A stretch of DNA of 64,000 bases from Thalassobacillus_A hwangdonensis (GCF_042675915.1 NZ_JBHTKL010000005.1:248001-312000), one strand, 5' to 3'. Shown: positions 24,841-34,700, numbered from the stretch's first letter. Numbers and translations are program-made. Notes: generated by a model from the sequence alone, not told the origin.

Positions 24841-25263
24841 TTAGTGCTGGTCCTTTTCCTGCATCTTCCTCACGTTCTCTTTATGAAAAGGGGAGGAAAG
24901 GTCTTCATCAACCACACTGAACGGATTTCCGTCCGGGTCGAAAAAGTCGAAGAACTTCATTCCTCCGAATTCATGGATTTCCGATGTCGGCACATCATTC
25001 TGGCTAAAATGATCGTAGGCTTCGTGAATATCCTGGACAACGAAGTTATAATAGCTATTCTTTTGACCATTGCCGATGTTGAAATCCGTCGGCTGAGGTT
25101 CGGAAACTTCCATCAATCCTAGCTGAACCGAGCCTGTTGGAAAATAAAACCCTGCACCGCCCTCCCAAGAATCGATTTCCTTCACACCGAGGTGCTTTGT
25201 GTACCACTCTTTCGCCTTTGCTAAATTCGTTACTGGTACAAAGATACTTCCTATTTGAAACAT
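24841..25263 (-). CDS. VOC family protein
   Basis: A 140-residue vicinal oxygen chelate protein. Module one is FQIGSIFVPVTNLAKAKEWYTKHLGVKE and module two GGMKFFDFFDPDGNPFSVVDED. The Glu and His metal positions are only partly visible, so a glyoxalase, dioxygenase or binding role is possible. The ATG at 25263 is preceded on the minus strand by AGGAGGAGTTGT. It is divergent from the sigma factor gene 87 nt away. Confidence 0.88.
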   Translation of the reverse strand: MFQIGSIFVPVTNLAKAKEWYTKHLGVKEIDSWEGGAGFYFPTGSVQLGLMEVSEPQPTDFNIGNGQKNSYYNFVVQDIHEAYDHFSQNDVPTSEIHEFGGMKFFDFFDPDGNPFSVVDEDLSSPFHKENVRKMQEKDQH

Positions 25264-25349
25264 ACAACTCCTCCTAATAATTCTTTTCATACCTTTAACG
25301 GTTTTCACGTTCAAAAAGTTACATATTTTCAAAAATGAAGAGGGATTCC

Positions 25350-25994
25350 ATGATTTTGACTGAAAAACACATACACGCTTTATATACTTACTGCATTAGC
25401 CTGACCTCATCCACCTGGGACGCGGAGGATCTTGTTCAGGAAACGATCCTGAAAGCCTATGTACAGAACAAGGTCCCCCGGAGCGAGCTGTCGCCTGCTT
25501 ACTTGAAGACGACTGCAAAGCATTTGTTCATCGATCGCAAGCGAAAAGAAAGGCCCGGCTTCTCCTTTGACGAAACCCTCCACCACTACCATGAGGATTT
25601 CACCGATTTTGACAGCCTGATCGAAGCACTCATCCACACGCTGCCACTGAAGCAGGCGATGCTGGTGATGCTGAAGGATGGATTCGGATACACCTCAAAG
25701 GAAATTTCCTTCATGCTTCGGGTACGTGATGAGGCGGTGAAGACCGCACTCCATCGCGCCAGAAAAAAACTCCCTGCTACGATAGATTCGATGTACAAGC
25801 CCGAAGCTCCTGCCAATGCAATTGCAGGGTTTGCCAAGGCAGTAAAAACATCAAGACCAGAGCAAATCTTTTATTATTATCGCTTGCTGGATGCGCACCA
25901 GTACAAAGTGGGAAGAGGGAGGGAGAGTTTTTACATCACGGATATTGGAGGGAATGTTTTGCAAATCACAACAAGTAAAAAGGCTGTGAACTGA
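25350..25994 (+). CDS. RNA polymerase sigma factor, ECF type
   Basis: A 214-residue sigma-70 family factor. Region 2 is LYTYCISLTSSTWDAEDLVQETILKAYVQ (residues 10-40) and region 4 is MLKDGFGYTSKEISFMLRVRDEAVKTALHRARKKL (about 108-145). A C-terminal extension of about 65 residues ends in YYRLLDAHQYKVGRGRESFYITD. No anti-sigma gene is adjacent. I chose ATG at 25350, with AGAGGGA upstream. The regulon is unknown; the tail might act as a built-in sensor or inhibitor, as in some ECF groups. Confidence 0.9.
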   Translation: MILTEKHIHALYTYCISLTSSTWDAEDLVQETILKAYVQNKVPRSELSPAYLKTTAKHLFIDRKRKERPGFSFDETLHHYHEDFTDFDSLIEALIHTLPLKQAMLVMLKDGFGYTSKEISFMLRVRDEAVKTALHRARKKLPATIDSMYKPEAPANAIAGFAKAVKTSRPEQIFYYYRLLDAHQYKVGRGRESFYITDIGGNVLQITTSKKAVN

Positions 25995-25995
25995 A

Positions 25996-26236
25996 ATGAG
26001 TGGTTATAAAGCAGTACTGTTTGATTTAGACGATACGCTACTTGATAAGGAATGAAGCCGTAGCTAACATCTTCCTGATTATCTTGGGAAAATGATGCGA
26101 GAACATAGATCTCTCAACGCAAAATGAAATGCTGTTAAAGTTCCGGGGAGATGATGAAAGGTGCTATGGAATAAGTGATAAAACAAGTGTCCTTGAATCT
26201 CTTTTTGATGAATATGCCCCCATCGATTGCCGCTAA
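25996..26236 (+). pseudogene. HAD family hydrolase, truncated and frameshifted
   Basis: It starts MSGYKAVLFDLDDTLLDK with the DxD motif of HAD phosphatases and then hits a TGA. One base too many near 26048 would restore DEAVANIFLIILGK; a further TGA follows, then a family-like segment TQNEMLLKFRGDDERCYGISDKTSVLESLFDEYAPIDC before TAA (fragment of about 80 of an expected ~220 codons; shortened here to QNEMLLKF and SVLESLFDEY). The rest of the gene is missing, so it is dead. Confidence 0.82.
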
Positions 26237-26248
26237 GTCATCTTCCAT

Positions 26249-26285
26249 AAAAAGGGCTACGAATTCCTGTGCGGATTCGTAGCCC
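26249..26285 (-). terminator. terminator of the GAF-STAS gene
   Basis: A perfect 11-bp stem GGGCTACGAAT / ATTCGTAGCCC with five T downstream on the minus strand. Confidence 0.88.
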
Positions 26286-26301
26286 TCTATGTATCTACTG
26301 A

Positions 26302-27129
26302 TCAATCTTCACTCACAATTCTCAATCCTAATGCATCCAACGATTGCTGGACAGTTGAATAGACACGCACATCTTTAAGCTGCAAGTTGGAATGGACAGA
26401 TTTCATCGCCATGTCCGGCCGGATTCCGGAAATGATCGGTGTAACCCCTAGAAGTTTCAAAGCCTGCGCCGTTCTTTGCATTTGCTGGACCATGCGTTCA
26501 TTGATTTTCGACACACCGGATAAATCAATTAACAAGTGATCAAGGTCCATCGTTTGGCTTTTGTATAATGCATCCTCAATCAGGCGTTCCCCTCTTAACT
26601 CATTTATTTCACCAATGATAGGAAGAATTGCAACTCCTTCACATATTGGAACAATAGGTACCGACAGCTCATTGATCCGATTTTTCGCTTTGTCCAATTG
26701 GAGGACATAGGTCAGGATGGAGGCCAGTGATTGGAAATGGGTGACGTCCGCGTCCGTGAAGGCGTATGGCTTGTTATCCATGCCACACAGAGTCCCGTAC
26801 TTTTCACCATCTTCATAGATAAGCGGAACGCCAATAAGGGATCCGCCACCGAAAGCTTTGGTGACATTCATATCTTTGGTAAGGTCACTTTTGTTCAAAT
26901 CAGGAACGATAAGTGGTTCACGACCACTTTTGACGATCAATATTCAATACGACTCCTGAAAATCGATATTGAAGCCTTCCTCGAGAAGCACTTCTTCTCG
27001 ATTAAATGCTTTCACTACATCGACTTCCTGACCATCGTTACTCGCAATGAAAAATGTATTGAGATCGATCTTTTCTTTCAACAATTCAAATACATGCCCT
27101 GCTACTTCTTCGATCGTATGATTCGGCAT
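26302..27129 (-). pseudogene. GAF-STAS (RsbR-like) regulator with an in-frame TGA
   Basis: One continuous frame of 276 codons encodes a GAF domain (about residues 10-150) followed by a STAS domain (about 165-270: IPIIGEINELRGERLIEDAL-type start, LLIDLSGVSKINERMVQQM, PIISGIRPDMAMKSV). RsbR-like proteins scaffold the stressosome that controls sigma-B. A TGA at 26941-26943 follows ESY, where GAF relatives usually have Cys. No ribosome site lies behind the TTG at 26940, so the downstream part is unlikely to start on its own. A nonsense mutation or sequencing error is likely; readthrough is less so. Confidence 0.8.
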
Positions 27130-27225
27130 CCAGACCCTCCTTCAGTAAGAAGTTGCTATATTTATATAATTTTAGTATAGCACACACGTTCCACATCTGA
27201 CTTGTAAAAGAGTTTGATAGTTTAC

Positions 27226-27285
27226 CACTTTAAAGCAAGTGGGGACAGTCCCTCATCGCGTTAAAGCGGTGGAGGGACTAGTCTT
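27226..27285. repeat. GGGACAGTCCC repeat with a partner half
   Basis: CTTTAAAGCAAGTGGGGACAGTCCC, then CGCGTTAAAGCGGTGGAGGGACTAGTC (cores only: GGGGACAGTCCC and GGGACTAGTC). The second core carries an extra A. It is the last copy in the window; none occurs in the following 36.7 kb. Confidence 0.75.
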
Positions 27286-27308
27286 TTCTAATTTTTCTGA
27301 AAAATGTG

Positions 27309-27337
27309 TTGTTTTATTTTCGAGAGTAGCGTATATT
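27309..27337 (+). promoter_or_regulatory. sigma-A promoter of the alpha-glucan operon
   Basis: TTGTTT, 17 nt, TATATT. Transcription from near 27344 would give a leader of about 70 nt holding GTTCGAAC (27375-27382), a palindrome that might be an operator for the ROK regulator. Confidence 0.7.
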
Positions 27338-27412
27338 GAAATTAATACTTAATTCGTTCAATGAAAGAAGTAAGTTCGAACAGATAAATCAAGCAGTTTT
27401 GAGGTGAACGCG

Positions 27413-28630
27413 GTGCGCGTCCTAAGGAATGGAAGCAAAGAATTAATTAAAGAAATCAACCGATTCAAGGTTTTGAATATCGTTCGTCATCAGCATCCCA
27501 TCAGCAGAAGTGAGATTACCAAGCAATGTGATCTTGGAGTTTCTACTCTCTCCTATATTATGGAGGACTTGAAGAACCAAGGACTAATATACGAGGTGGG
27601 GGAATCTTCATCGACTGGTGGTCGACGAGCGAAGTTGATTGAGTTTAATAAAGATTTTGGATCGACAATCAGTGTGAAAATCGAAGAGACACAAATTTTG
27701 GTTGCGCTTACAAACATGGATGCAGAGATTCTCTCCAATCGTTCTGTTCCATTCCAAAAGAGTACGTCACCAGAAGTTGTCGTGGATATGATCGAAACTA
27801 CTCTCAAACAGCTACTCACTGAGAACAATAAAGAAATCACCGACCTTCTCGGTATAGGAATTCTTTCTTCTGGTTTGGTCAATCGTCATGAAGGCAGTGT
27901 CATCCGTTCCTCCATGTTGGGATGGAAGAACGTCTCCATCACTGACATGTTGAAAATCAAATTTCCAAACGCACAAATTTTTGTAGATAACAATATCAAT
28001 GGCTACACCTTGGCGGAACTGGAAAAGGGAGAAGGGCAGGAAAATAACAATTTCCTCGTCGTCTCCATCGGTGCCGGACTTGGACTTTCTGTTGTCATTG
28101 ACCGGAAAATCTATTACGGCTCAACTGGTGGTGCGGGTGAATTCGGTCATACCAGCATCGTGGTCGACGGCTACGATTGTCACTGTGGGCAGCAAGGATG
28201 CCTTGAGATGTATGCGTCTGAATTCTACTTCCACAACAAAGGGGAAGAGCTCATGCATGCGTACCCGGAAACTATCTTGAATACATTCCAATTCTCTGAA
28301 GTTGCCGAAGCAGCATCAGAAGGAGACCCGCTAGCTAAAGAGTTGATGCATGGAATGGCGAAATATCTCGGACATGGCGTGCGTAATCTGATCAACACCT
28401 TCAACCCTGACAAAATTGTCATAGCTGGAGAAGGTTCGAAATACCATCATCAGTTCTTGGATAAGGTGAAGCGCATCGCAAATGAGAATTTCTTTGAAAA
28501 AGTCGGCATCAAGACTGACCTTGTAATTACTCGATTAGAGGATGATGCATGGCTGACAGGTGGAGCTTTGCTGGCGATCAATCACATCTTCCAGGAGCCA
28601 ATCTACGAACAAATGAAAGCTGGCGTATGA
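27413..28630 (+). CDS. ROK family transcriptional regulator
   Basis: A 405-residue NagC/XylR-type regulator: a winged helix at the N-terminus (about 10-75, HQHPISRSEITKQCDLGVSTLSY) and a ROK sugar-kinase-like domain after it. It has ISIGAGLGLSVVIDR near residue 217, GGAGEFGHTSIV near 235 and the zinc cluster CHCGQQGCLEMYAS near 250. It should repress the downstream operon until a glucan-derived sugar binds. I chose GTG at 27413, 5 nt after GAGGTGA. It is the first gene of the operon, 16 nt before the permease genes. Confidence 0.93.
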   Translation: MRVLRNGSKELIKEINRFKVLNIVRHQHPISRSEITKQCDLGVSTLSYIMEDLKNQGLIYEVGESSSTGGRRAKLIEFNKDFGSTISVKIEETQILVALTNMDAEILSNRSVPFQKSTSPEVVVDMIETTLKQLLTENNKEITDLLGIGILSSGLVNRHEGSVIRSSMLGWKNVSITDMLKIKFPNAQIFVDNNINGYTLAELEKGEGQENNNFLVVSIGAGLGLSVVIDRKIYYGSTGGAGEFGHTSIVVDGYDCHCGQQGCLEMYASEFYFHNKGEELMHAYPETILNTFQFSEVAEAASEGDPLAKELMHGMAKYLGHGVRNLINTFNPDKIVIAGEGSKYHHQFLDKVKRIANENFFEKVGIKTDLVITRLEDDAWLTGGALLAINHIFQEPIYEQMKAGV

Positions 28631-28646
28631 TAGGAGCTGTTACATC

Positions 28647-29522
28647 ATGGTTGGAATGACGAAGAAAAACACATTTTTTTGGCTGGGAGTCTTCCTGCTC
28701 CCCAACCTGCTTGGATTTTTGATCTTCATTGGGGTACCGATCGTTTCCTCATTGGTAATCAGCTTTACAGACTGGGATCTGCTCGGCTCAATGGAGTTCA
28801 CTGGCATTGATAATTACATAAGACTCGCAAATGATCCTGAATTTTGGATTTCATTCCGGAATACATTCTTCTTCATCTTCGGTTATCTCCCGCTTGTGAT
28901 GATCTTCGGGTTGGGGTGTGCCTTACTTTTAAATAAAAAAATCCGCTTCCGTGCTTTTTTCCGTGCCACCTACTTCCTGCCCGTAATTACGAGTTGGGTT
29001 GCGGTGTCGCTGGTGTGGAAGTGGTTGTACAACCCGAAGTTCGGTCTGATCAATTACATGCTTTCCGTCATAGGTATTGACGGTCCACAGTGGTTGAATG
29101 ATCCGGACACAGCGATGATCGGTATCATCATTACCAGTGCATGGAAAGATATCGGGTTCGTCATGGTGCTATTCCTGGGAGGACTGCAGAACATCTCCCC
29201 ATCCTATTACGAAGCAGCGGCCATGGACGGTGCGAGCAAATTCAGGGAATTCTGGAGCATTACTCTTCCACTCCTGGCACCGACGACCTTTTTCGTGACG
29301 ATTATTTCCTTGATCAACTCGTTCCAGGTGTTCGACCAGGTCATGATCATGACTGGCGGAGGCCCTGGCGGATCTACGGTCGTTATGGTACAGAACATTT
29401 ACAATCACGCCTTCCGCTACTATGAAATGGGGTACGCTTCAGCAATGAGTTGGGTACTGTTCATCGTCATCTTCATTTTCACGTACATCCAGATGAAGGT
29501 TCAGGATAAGGGGGCCAACTAA
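28647..29522 (+). CDS. sugar ABC transporter permease (MalF/UgpA type)
   Basis: A 291-residue inner-membrane subunit of a carbohydrate (CUT1) importer. Six helices are visible, and the EAA loop for contact with the ATPase is EAAAMDGASKFREFWSITLPLL near residues 190-210. It starts 16 nt after the ROK gene and is followed 2 nt later by the partner permease. A CUT1 permease of this kind usually works with a shared ATPase; none is encoded here. Confidence 0.95.
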   Translation: MVGMTKKNTFFWLGVFLLPNLLGFLIFIGVPIVSSLVISFTDWDLLGSMEFTGIDNYIRLANDPEFWISFRNTFFFIFGYLPLVMIFGLGCALLLNKKIRFRAFFRATYFLPVITSWVAVSLVWKWLYNPKFGLINYMLSVIGIDGPQWLNDPDTAMIGIIITSAWKDIGFVMVLFLGGLQNISPSYYEAAAMDGASKFREFWSITLPLLAPTTFFVTIISLINSFQVFDQVMIMTGGGPGGSTVVMVQNIYNHAFRYYEMGYASAMSWVLFIVIFIFTYIQMKVQDKGAN

Positions 29523-29524
29523 AG

Positions 29525-30367
29525 ATGAAAAAGGATACGACGAATACACGCAGAGCCCTCAAACAAGCACTTTTTTATTTGCTTCTAATTGTAGGCGCTT
29601 TCATCATGCTAGTTCCGTTCTTATGGATGGTGTCGACCTCATTGAAGAACAGTGGTGCAACGATGGTGCTCCCTCCAGAGTTCATTCCAAGTGAACCGAC
29701 GGCTGAAAATTATCAGACCGTGACAGGGAAGTACCCGATGCTGCGCTTTTTATGGAATTCCCTTCTTGTTGCAGTGCTTACGACTCTCGGGCAGATCGTT
29801 TTCAGTTCGATGGCGGCATATGCCTTCGCTCGTATGCACTTCAAGGGTAGAGATAAATTATTTTTGTTGTATTTAGCAACCATGATGGTGCCAACACAAG
29901 TCACCATGATTCCGCAGTTCATCTTAGTGAAAGAGTTCGGATGGCTCGACTCCTACCAAGGGTTGATCATCCCCACAATGTTCGCCGTCTTCGGTACTTT
30001 CCTGATGCGGCAGGCCATGCTCAGTATCCCAAGGGAACTTGAGGAAGCTGCCTTCATGGATGGTGCTAATCACTTCAAAGTATTCATCCATGTATGCTTA
30101 CCTTTGGTGAAACCGACCATTGCAGCGTTGTCCATTTTTACCTTCATGGCATCATGGAACAATTTCCTCTGGCCATTGATCGTCATCAGTTCGAATGACC
30201 TGGCGACGCTACCGCTTGGCTTGTCACTATTGCAGGGGCGCTGGGGAACCGATTGGGGATTGATGATGGCAGGCGTCGTCATCAGTGTCGTACCAATTTT
30301 AATCGTCTATCTTTTCGCTCAGAAATACTTCATCCAGGGAATGACAATGAGCGGAATGAAAGAATAA
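29525..30367 (+). CDS. sugar ABC transporter permease (MalG/UgpE type)
   Basis: A 280-residue CUT1 permease, the partner of the gene before it. It shows six helices and the EAA loop EEAAFMDGANHFKVFIHVCLPL near residues 177-198, and the N-terminal segment FIMLVPFLWMVSTSLK typical of MalG relatives. It is 2 nt from the first permease and 18 nt from the binding-protein gene, so all are one operon. Confidence 0.95.
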   Translation: MKKDTTNTRRALKQALFYLLLIVGAFIMLVPFLWMVSTSLKNSGATMVLPPEFIPSEPTAENYQTVTGKYPMLRFLWNSLLVAVLTTLGQIVFSSMAAYAFARMHFKGRDKLFLLYLATMMVPTQVTMIPQFILVKEFGWLDSYQGLIIPTMFAVFGTFLMRQAMLSIPRELEEAAFMDGANHFKVFIHVCLPLVKPTIAALSIFTFMASWNNFLWPLIVISSNDLATLPLGLSLLQGRWGTDWGLMMAGVVISVVPILIVYLFAQKYFIQGMTMSGMKE

Positions 30368-30385
30368 ATTAAAGGAGAGGGTCAA

Positions 30386-31648
30386 ATGAAGAAGAGATTT
30401 ACGCTATTATTTGTTTTAGTTTTGGCGGTCATCACTGGATTAGTTGGCTGTTCTTCCTCAGGGGAAGGCAAAGAAAATGGAGAAACGGAAATCACCTATT
30501 ACAGTTTCTCTGCATCACCGAACTATGAAGACCAGCTGGCAGAGATGGTGGAAGCATTCGAAAAGGAAAATCCGGATATCAAAGTCAATACAGAACTGGC
30601 TGCTTATGATGAGTACTTCACGAAGCTTCAGACACGTATTGCTGGGGATAACGCTCCGGATGTGTTCGAATTGAACTATGAGAACTTCGTCCAATACGCA
30701 TCTAAAGGTACATTGACTGACTTGTCCGAATTCATTGAGGAAGATGACAATTTCGATCCATCCCAGTTGAATGAAGAAGCGTTCAAAGCTTACCAGTTCG
30801 ATGGAAAGCAATATGGTATGGTTGAAAGTTTCTCGAATGTATTGACGTTCTATAACAAGGATTTGTTTGATGCAGCAGGTGTCGAATACCCAACAGCAGA
30901 CTGGACGTGGGAAGATGAACGTGCAGCTGCAGAAAAATTGACGGACAGCAGCAACAATGTCTGGGGTACGTATGCACCAGTAACGATGAATGAATACTTC
31001 AAAATCGCTGCACAAAATGGCGGTCAGATTTTTGATGAAGAAGGAAACCCAACGATCAATACATCAGAAAACCTGGAAGCATTGGAATACATGATTGATA
31101 ATGTAACTGAATATAAGATTGCGCCATCACCGGCGGAAATGTCCGGGCAATCTCCTGAAGACCTGTTCAAAAATGGTCAGCTTGCAATCCTGCATACAGG
31201 AATCTGGATGTTCGAAGCATTCAAGGATGCACCATTCGCATGGGATATCCAGCTTGAAGCAGGTAACACGCAGAAAGCACACCACTTCTTTGCCAATGGG
31301 CTTGCTGTGTCCGAACAAACGGATAAGAAGGAAGCTGCCTACAAATTCGCTGCCTTCATGAGTGCAAGTGAAGAAGTCGCAAAAATCCGCGTCGATGCTT
31401 CTTGGGAGCTTCCTGCTATTACAGATGAAGAAATCTTGAGTCCATACTTAGAAAAGACTCCACCAGAGAACAGGAAGGCTGTATTCGAAGCATTGGATAC
31501 GTTAGTGTTGCCTCCTGCTGTAGACAACTGGAGCAAAGTCAGTGACGTAACCAACCAGGAATTCGAAAAAGCACTGAATGGTGATAAAACACCTCAGGAA
31601 GTATTGGAAACGTTAGAAACCGAATACGAAAGTATCATGAGTGAATAA
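30386..31648 (+). CDS. sugar ABC transporter solute-binding lipoprotein
   Basis: A 420-residue extracellular binding protein of family 1, anchored by Cys22 in the lipobox LVGC. The mature protein shows EITYYSFSASPNYEDQLAEMV, APDVFELNYENFVQY near residue 95, and FYNKDLFDAAGVEYPTADWTWED near 155, typical of maltose or oligosaccharide binding proteins. From synteny with Listeria lmo0181 I infer a cyclic or branched alpha-glucan such as cycloalternan or panose as ligand. A strong hairpin follows the gene (31661-31696). Confidence 0.95.
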   Translation: MKKRFTLLFVLVLAVITGLVGCSSSGEGKENGETEITYYSFSASPNYEDQLAEMVEAFEKENPDIKVNTELAAYDEYFTKLQTRIAGDNAPDVFELNYENFVQYASKGTLTDLSEFIEEDDNFDPSQLNEEAFKAYQFDGKQYGMVESFSNVLTFYNKDLFDAAGVEYPTADWTWEDERAAAEKLTDSSNNVWGTYAPVTMNEYFKIAAQNGGQIFDEEGNPTINTSENLEALEYMIDNVTEYKIAPSPAEMSGQSPEDLFKNGQLAILHTGIWMFEAFKDAPFAWDIQLEAGNTQKAHHFFANGLAVSEQTDKKEAAYKFAAFMSASEEVAKIRVDASWELPAITDEEILSPYLEKTPPENRKAVFEALDTLVLPPAVDNWSKVSDVTNQEFEKALNGDKTPQEVLETLETEYESIMSE

Positions 31649-31660
31649 TCAATAAACCAG

Positions 31661-31696
31661 AAGGATATATGTGGATTTATGTTCACATATATCCTT
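31661..31696 (+). promoter_or_regulatory. intercistronic hairpin after the binding-protein gene
   Basis: A perfect 13-bp stem AAGGATATATGTG / CACATATATCCTT with a 10-nt loop and only a short T stretch. It lies between the binding-protein and GH31 genes and probably protects the upstream mRNA from 3' decay or lets part of transcription stop, giving more binding protein than enzyme. Confidence 0.75.
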
Positions 31697-31717
31697 TCTA
31701 TTGAAAGGGAGTTACCC

Positions 31718-34700
31718 ATGAACCCATGCCCAGCGTACACTCAACTACTTCATACATACATGGATCAATTGAACAAAAATTACTCGAGTGTGGAAAAAAA
31801 CTTGCTGCAGCATCAGCCGGATCTTGAAAAGGACTCATTTTATACGATTGCGACGTGGGTGTGGCTCCTGCAGAAGCAGCTCCGTCTCCAATCTGGGAAA
31901 TTGGCTGAGATCGATGCTAAACCATACCTCAACTATATAGAAAACAACTGGTCCAAACCTCAGCCTCGTATCTGGATGGATGGTGCGGATGATGATGTAT
32001 ATCTCTCCAATCTATCGATGGCATATGCTGCTTTACTGGAAACTAGAAACAATCGTAAATATACCGCTGTTCAAAAAACGATGACTGCAATACGGGATTT
32101 CGTGTTCGACCGGCTATTGTCAGGTGGAACTGTTTTGAATGGAGTGAACGAGCGGGGGATTGCGACGGATCAGTTGTTATCCGTCATGCCATATGGTCTT
32201 TTTTCACCCGAGGATCTCGTGATGGTCGAAGCAGTCGGGCATATGAGGCGCCAGCTCGATAATGGCACCGGACTCATGCCAATGAGTGGCACTCCATCCA
32301 CTTCGAAAGCTGCAACAGCATTGCTCGCTCTCTATTTCCTTGAAAAATCCGACCGGGAAAAAGCGGTCTATTACGCAACGCTTGCAAGGGACATAGAAGG
32401 GGATGATGAGTTTGGCGAGGTCATCCTCAAACTCTTTGATCATTATGCCAAAGAGCGGGATGAAAAAGACCGGATCATCCATGAACCGCTCGGCAATGAA
32501 AATGTTTACATCTCCAAACTGACGGAACGGCACCCGCATCATCCGACGTTGGAGGACAATTTGAACCTGACCTGCCAAGTAGTAGCCGAATCGGATGTAG
32601 CGTCTGTCCATATGTCAATCGAAAGCGATGGATGGCAGTTGGAGGAGCAATTACAGCTAACAATGAAGGACGACACACGCGTCTATCACTGTAGACTCGA
32701 ACCACTACCTCACCATGGACGGTACACGTATCATTTTATTGCACGGTTAGCAGATGAAAGTGAACTCGTTTCAGAAGACTTTCACGTTACTACGTTGGAA
32801 AAGCATCAGGCAAAACAGCTCCGCTTATTTTCTAAGCAGGAGGATTCGCTTGTACTGATGTTCGGGGAAGGTGAAAAGCGTCACGGACTCAGCTTCTCCA
32901 TCAACGAAAATGGACTAAGCATGAGTATCCAACAAAACATGCTGCTTGCTACAGACAGTTATAGGCATGAAAAATATGCCATGATCGAAGCTGGTAACCA
33001 TCGGTTGGAGGTAGATTTAGAAAAGCCCTCCATCCACCTGTACGAAAATGAGAATCTTATCTTATCCACTCACCCATTATTCGCACCAATAGAGTGGAAA
33101 ACCGATGTCGATGGAAATGTCAGTGATTTTACCATCCATTGGCACAGTCCTGGAACAGAGCAGTTCTACGGATTCGGGGAGCGGTACAATGCGACGGAGC
33201 AGCGTGGAGAAGTAATTGATTGCTATGTCTACAACCAGTATCGCGACCAAGGAACAAGAACATATATCCCAATCCCTTTTTATATGACGAATGCTGGCTA
33301 CGGCTGCTTTATCGATACGAACACGTACACGAAGTTCGATCTTGCAGCAGAGCTTAACGATAAATGCAGTGTGACTTTCGAACAAGGAACGGCTGTTACA
33401 AATACCGACCTGCACTTCTACTTCGGTGATTACAAAGGTCAGCTCGCCTCTTATACAAAAGACACCGGCAAACCTGTAATGGTGCCGGCATGGGCGCTTG
33501 GACCATGGATGTCGAGTAACAACTGGGACCGGCAGTCGATCGTCGAGCAGGAAGTGGAAAAGACGAATGAACTGGACATCCCGGCTACCGTCATTGTGTT
33601 GGAGCAATGGAGCGATGAAGCGACCTATTATATGTTCAATGATGCTGAGTACGACATGAAGGAACCTGGGTATGTCCACCGCTATGAAGACATGACTTTC
33701 CCGGAATGGGGCAGGTGGCCGGACCCAAGGAAGATGGTGGAGGATCTCCACGAGAACAATCTGAAGCTGATCATGTGGCAGATTCCGATCCAGAAGTACT
33801 TGAATAAGCAGGAGCACCCACTCAAGGACCAGGATGAAGCGTACATGATCGAAAAAGGATACGTCGTGAAAAATGAGGATGGAACGCCTTATCGAATTCC
33901 GGAAAACTGGTTCACCAATAGTCTGATTATGGACTTCAGCCATGAAGAAGGTCGAGAATGGTGGTTCGAAAAGCGCCAGTATTTGATTGATATTGGAGTG
34001 GATGGATTTAAAACAGATGGTGGCGAATTCGTATTCGGGAAAAACCTCCAGTTTGCCAATGGGCAGACCGGGAGTGAAATGCGGAATAAGTATCCGAATG
34101 ACTACATCGAAGCCTATTATGATTTCGCCCAACAGAATGACGGGATCACCTTCAGCCGTGCAGGCTACACAGGTGCACAGAACTTCCCGGCTCACTGGGC
34201 TGGTGATGAGCGTTCCACATTCGGTGCTTTCAAACGATCGCTGATTGCCGGGATCAATGCAGGACTTGCCGGCGTCGTTTTCTGGGGCTGGGACCTCGCT
34301 GGGTTCAACGGTGATATTCCCACCGCAGAATTGTTCATGCGTTCTTCTTCGATGGCTGCATTTTGCCCGATCATGCAGTACCATGCGGAGAGCAAGGCTG
34401 AATTCAATCAGGACCGTACTCCTTGGAATATTGCAGCGCGCACTGGTAAGGACGCAGTCATTGATGTCTATCGGTTCTTTGCAAATGTCAGGATGAACCT
34501 GATGCCATATCTTTATCAGGAAGCGAGGAAGGCAAGTGAAACCGGCTTGCCAATGATGCGCGCTCTGATGCTTGATTATCCGGAAGACCCGAGAGCAAGA
34601 GGACTGTATGATGAGTATTTATTTGGTGAGTATTTACTCGTCGCCCCGATTATTGAGGAGGGTGCTGTTTCGCGTAACGTGTACCTGCCTGAAGGGAAGT

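Noticed and set aside
26941..26943. Selenocysteine codon in the GAF-STAS gene
   Set aside because: Two neighbouring genes are also broken by stops, one TGA standing for Trp, and no clear bacterial SECIS hairpin is visible right after the TGA, so a nonsense mutation or sequencing error is simpler.
33077..34384. Long open frame on the minus strand (435 codons) inside the large GH31 gene
   Set aside because: The plus-strand frame carries all GH31 motifs and catalytic residues. The opposite frame has no recognisable domain and is a by-product of codon bias.
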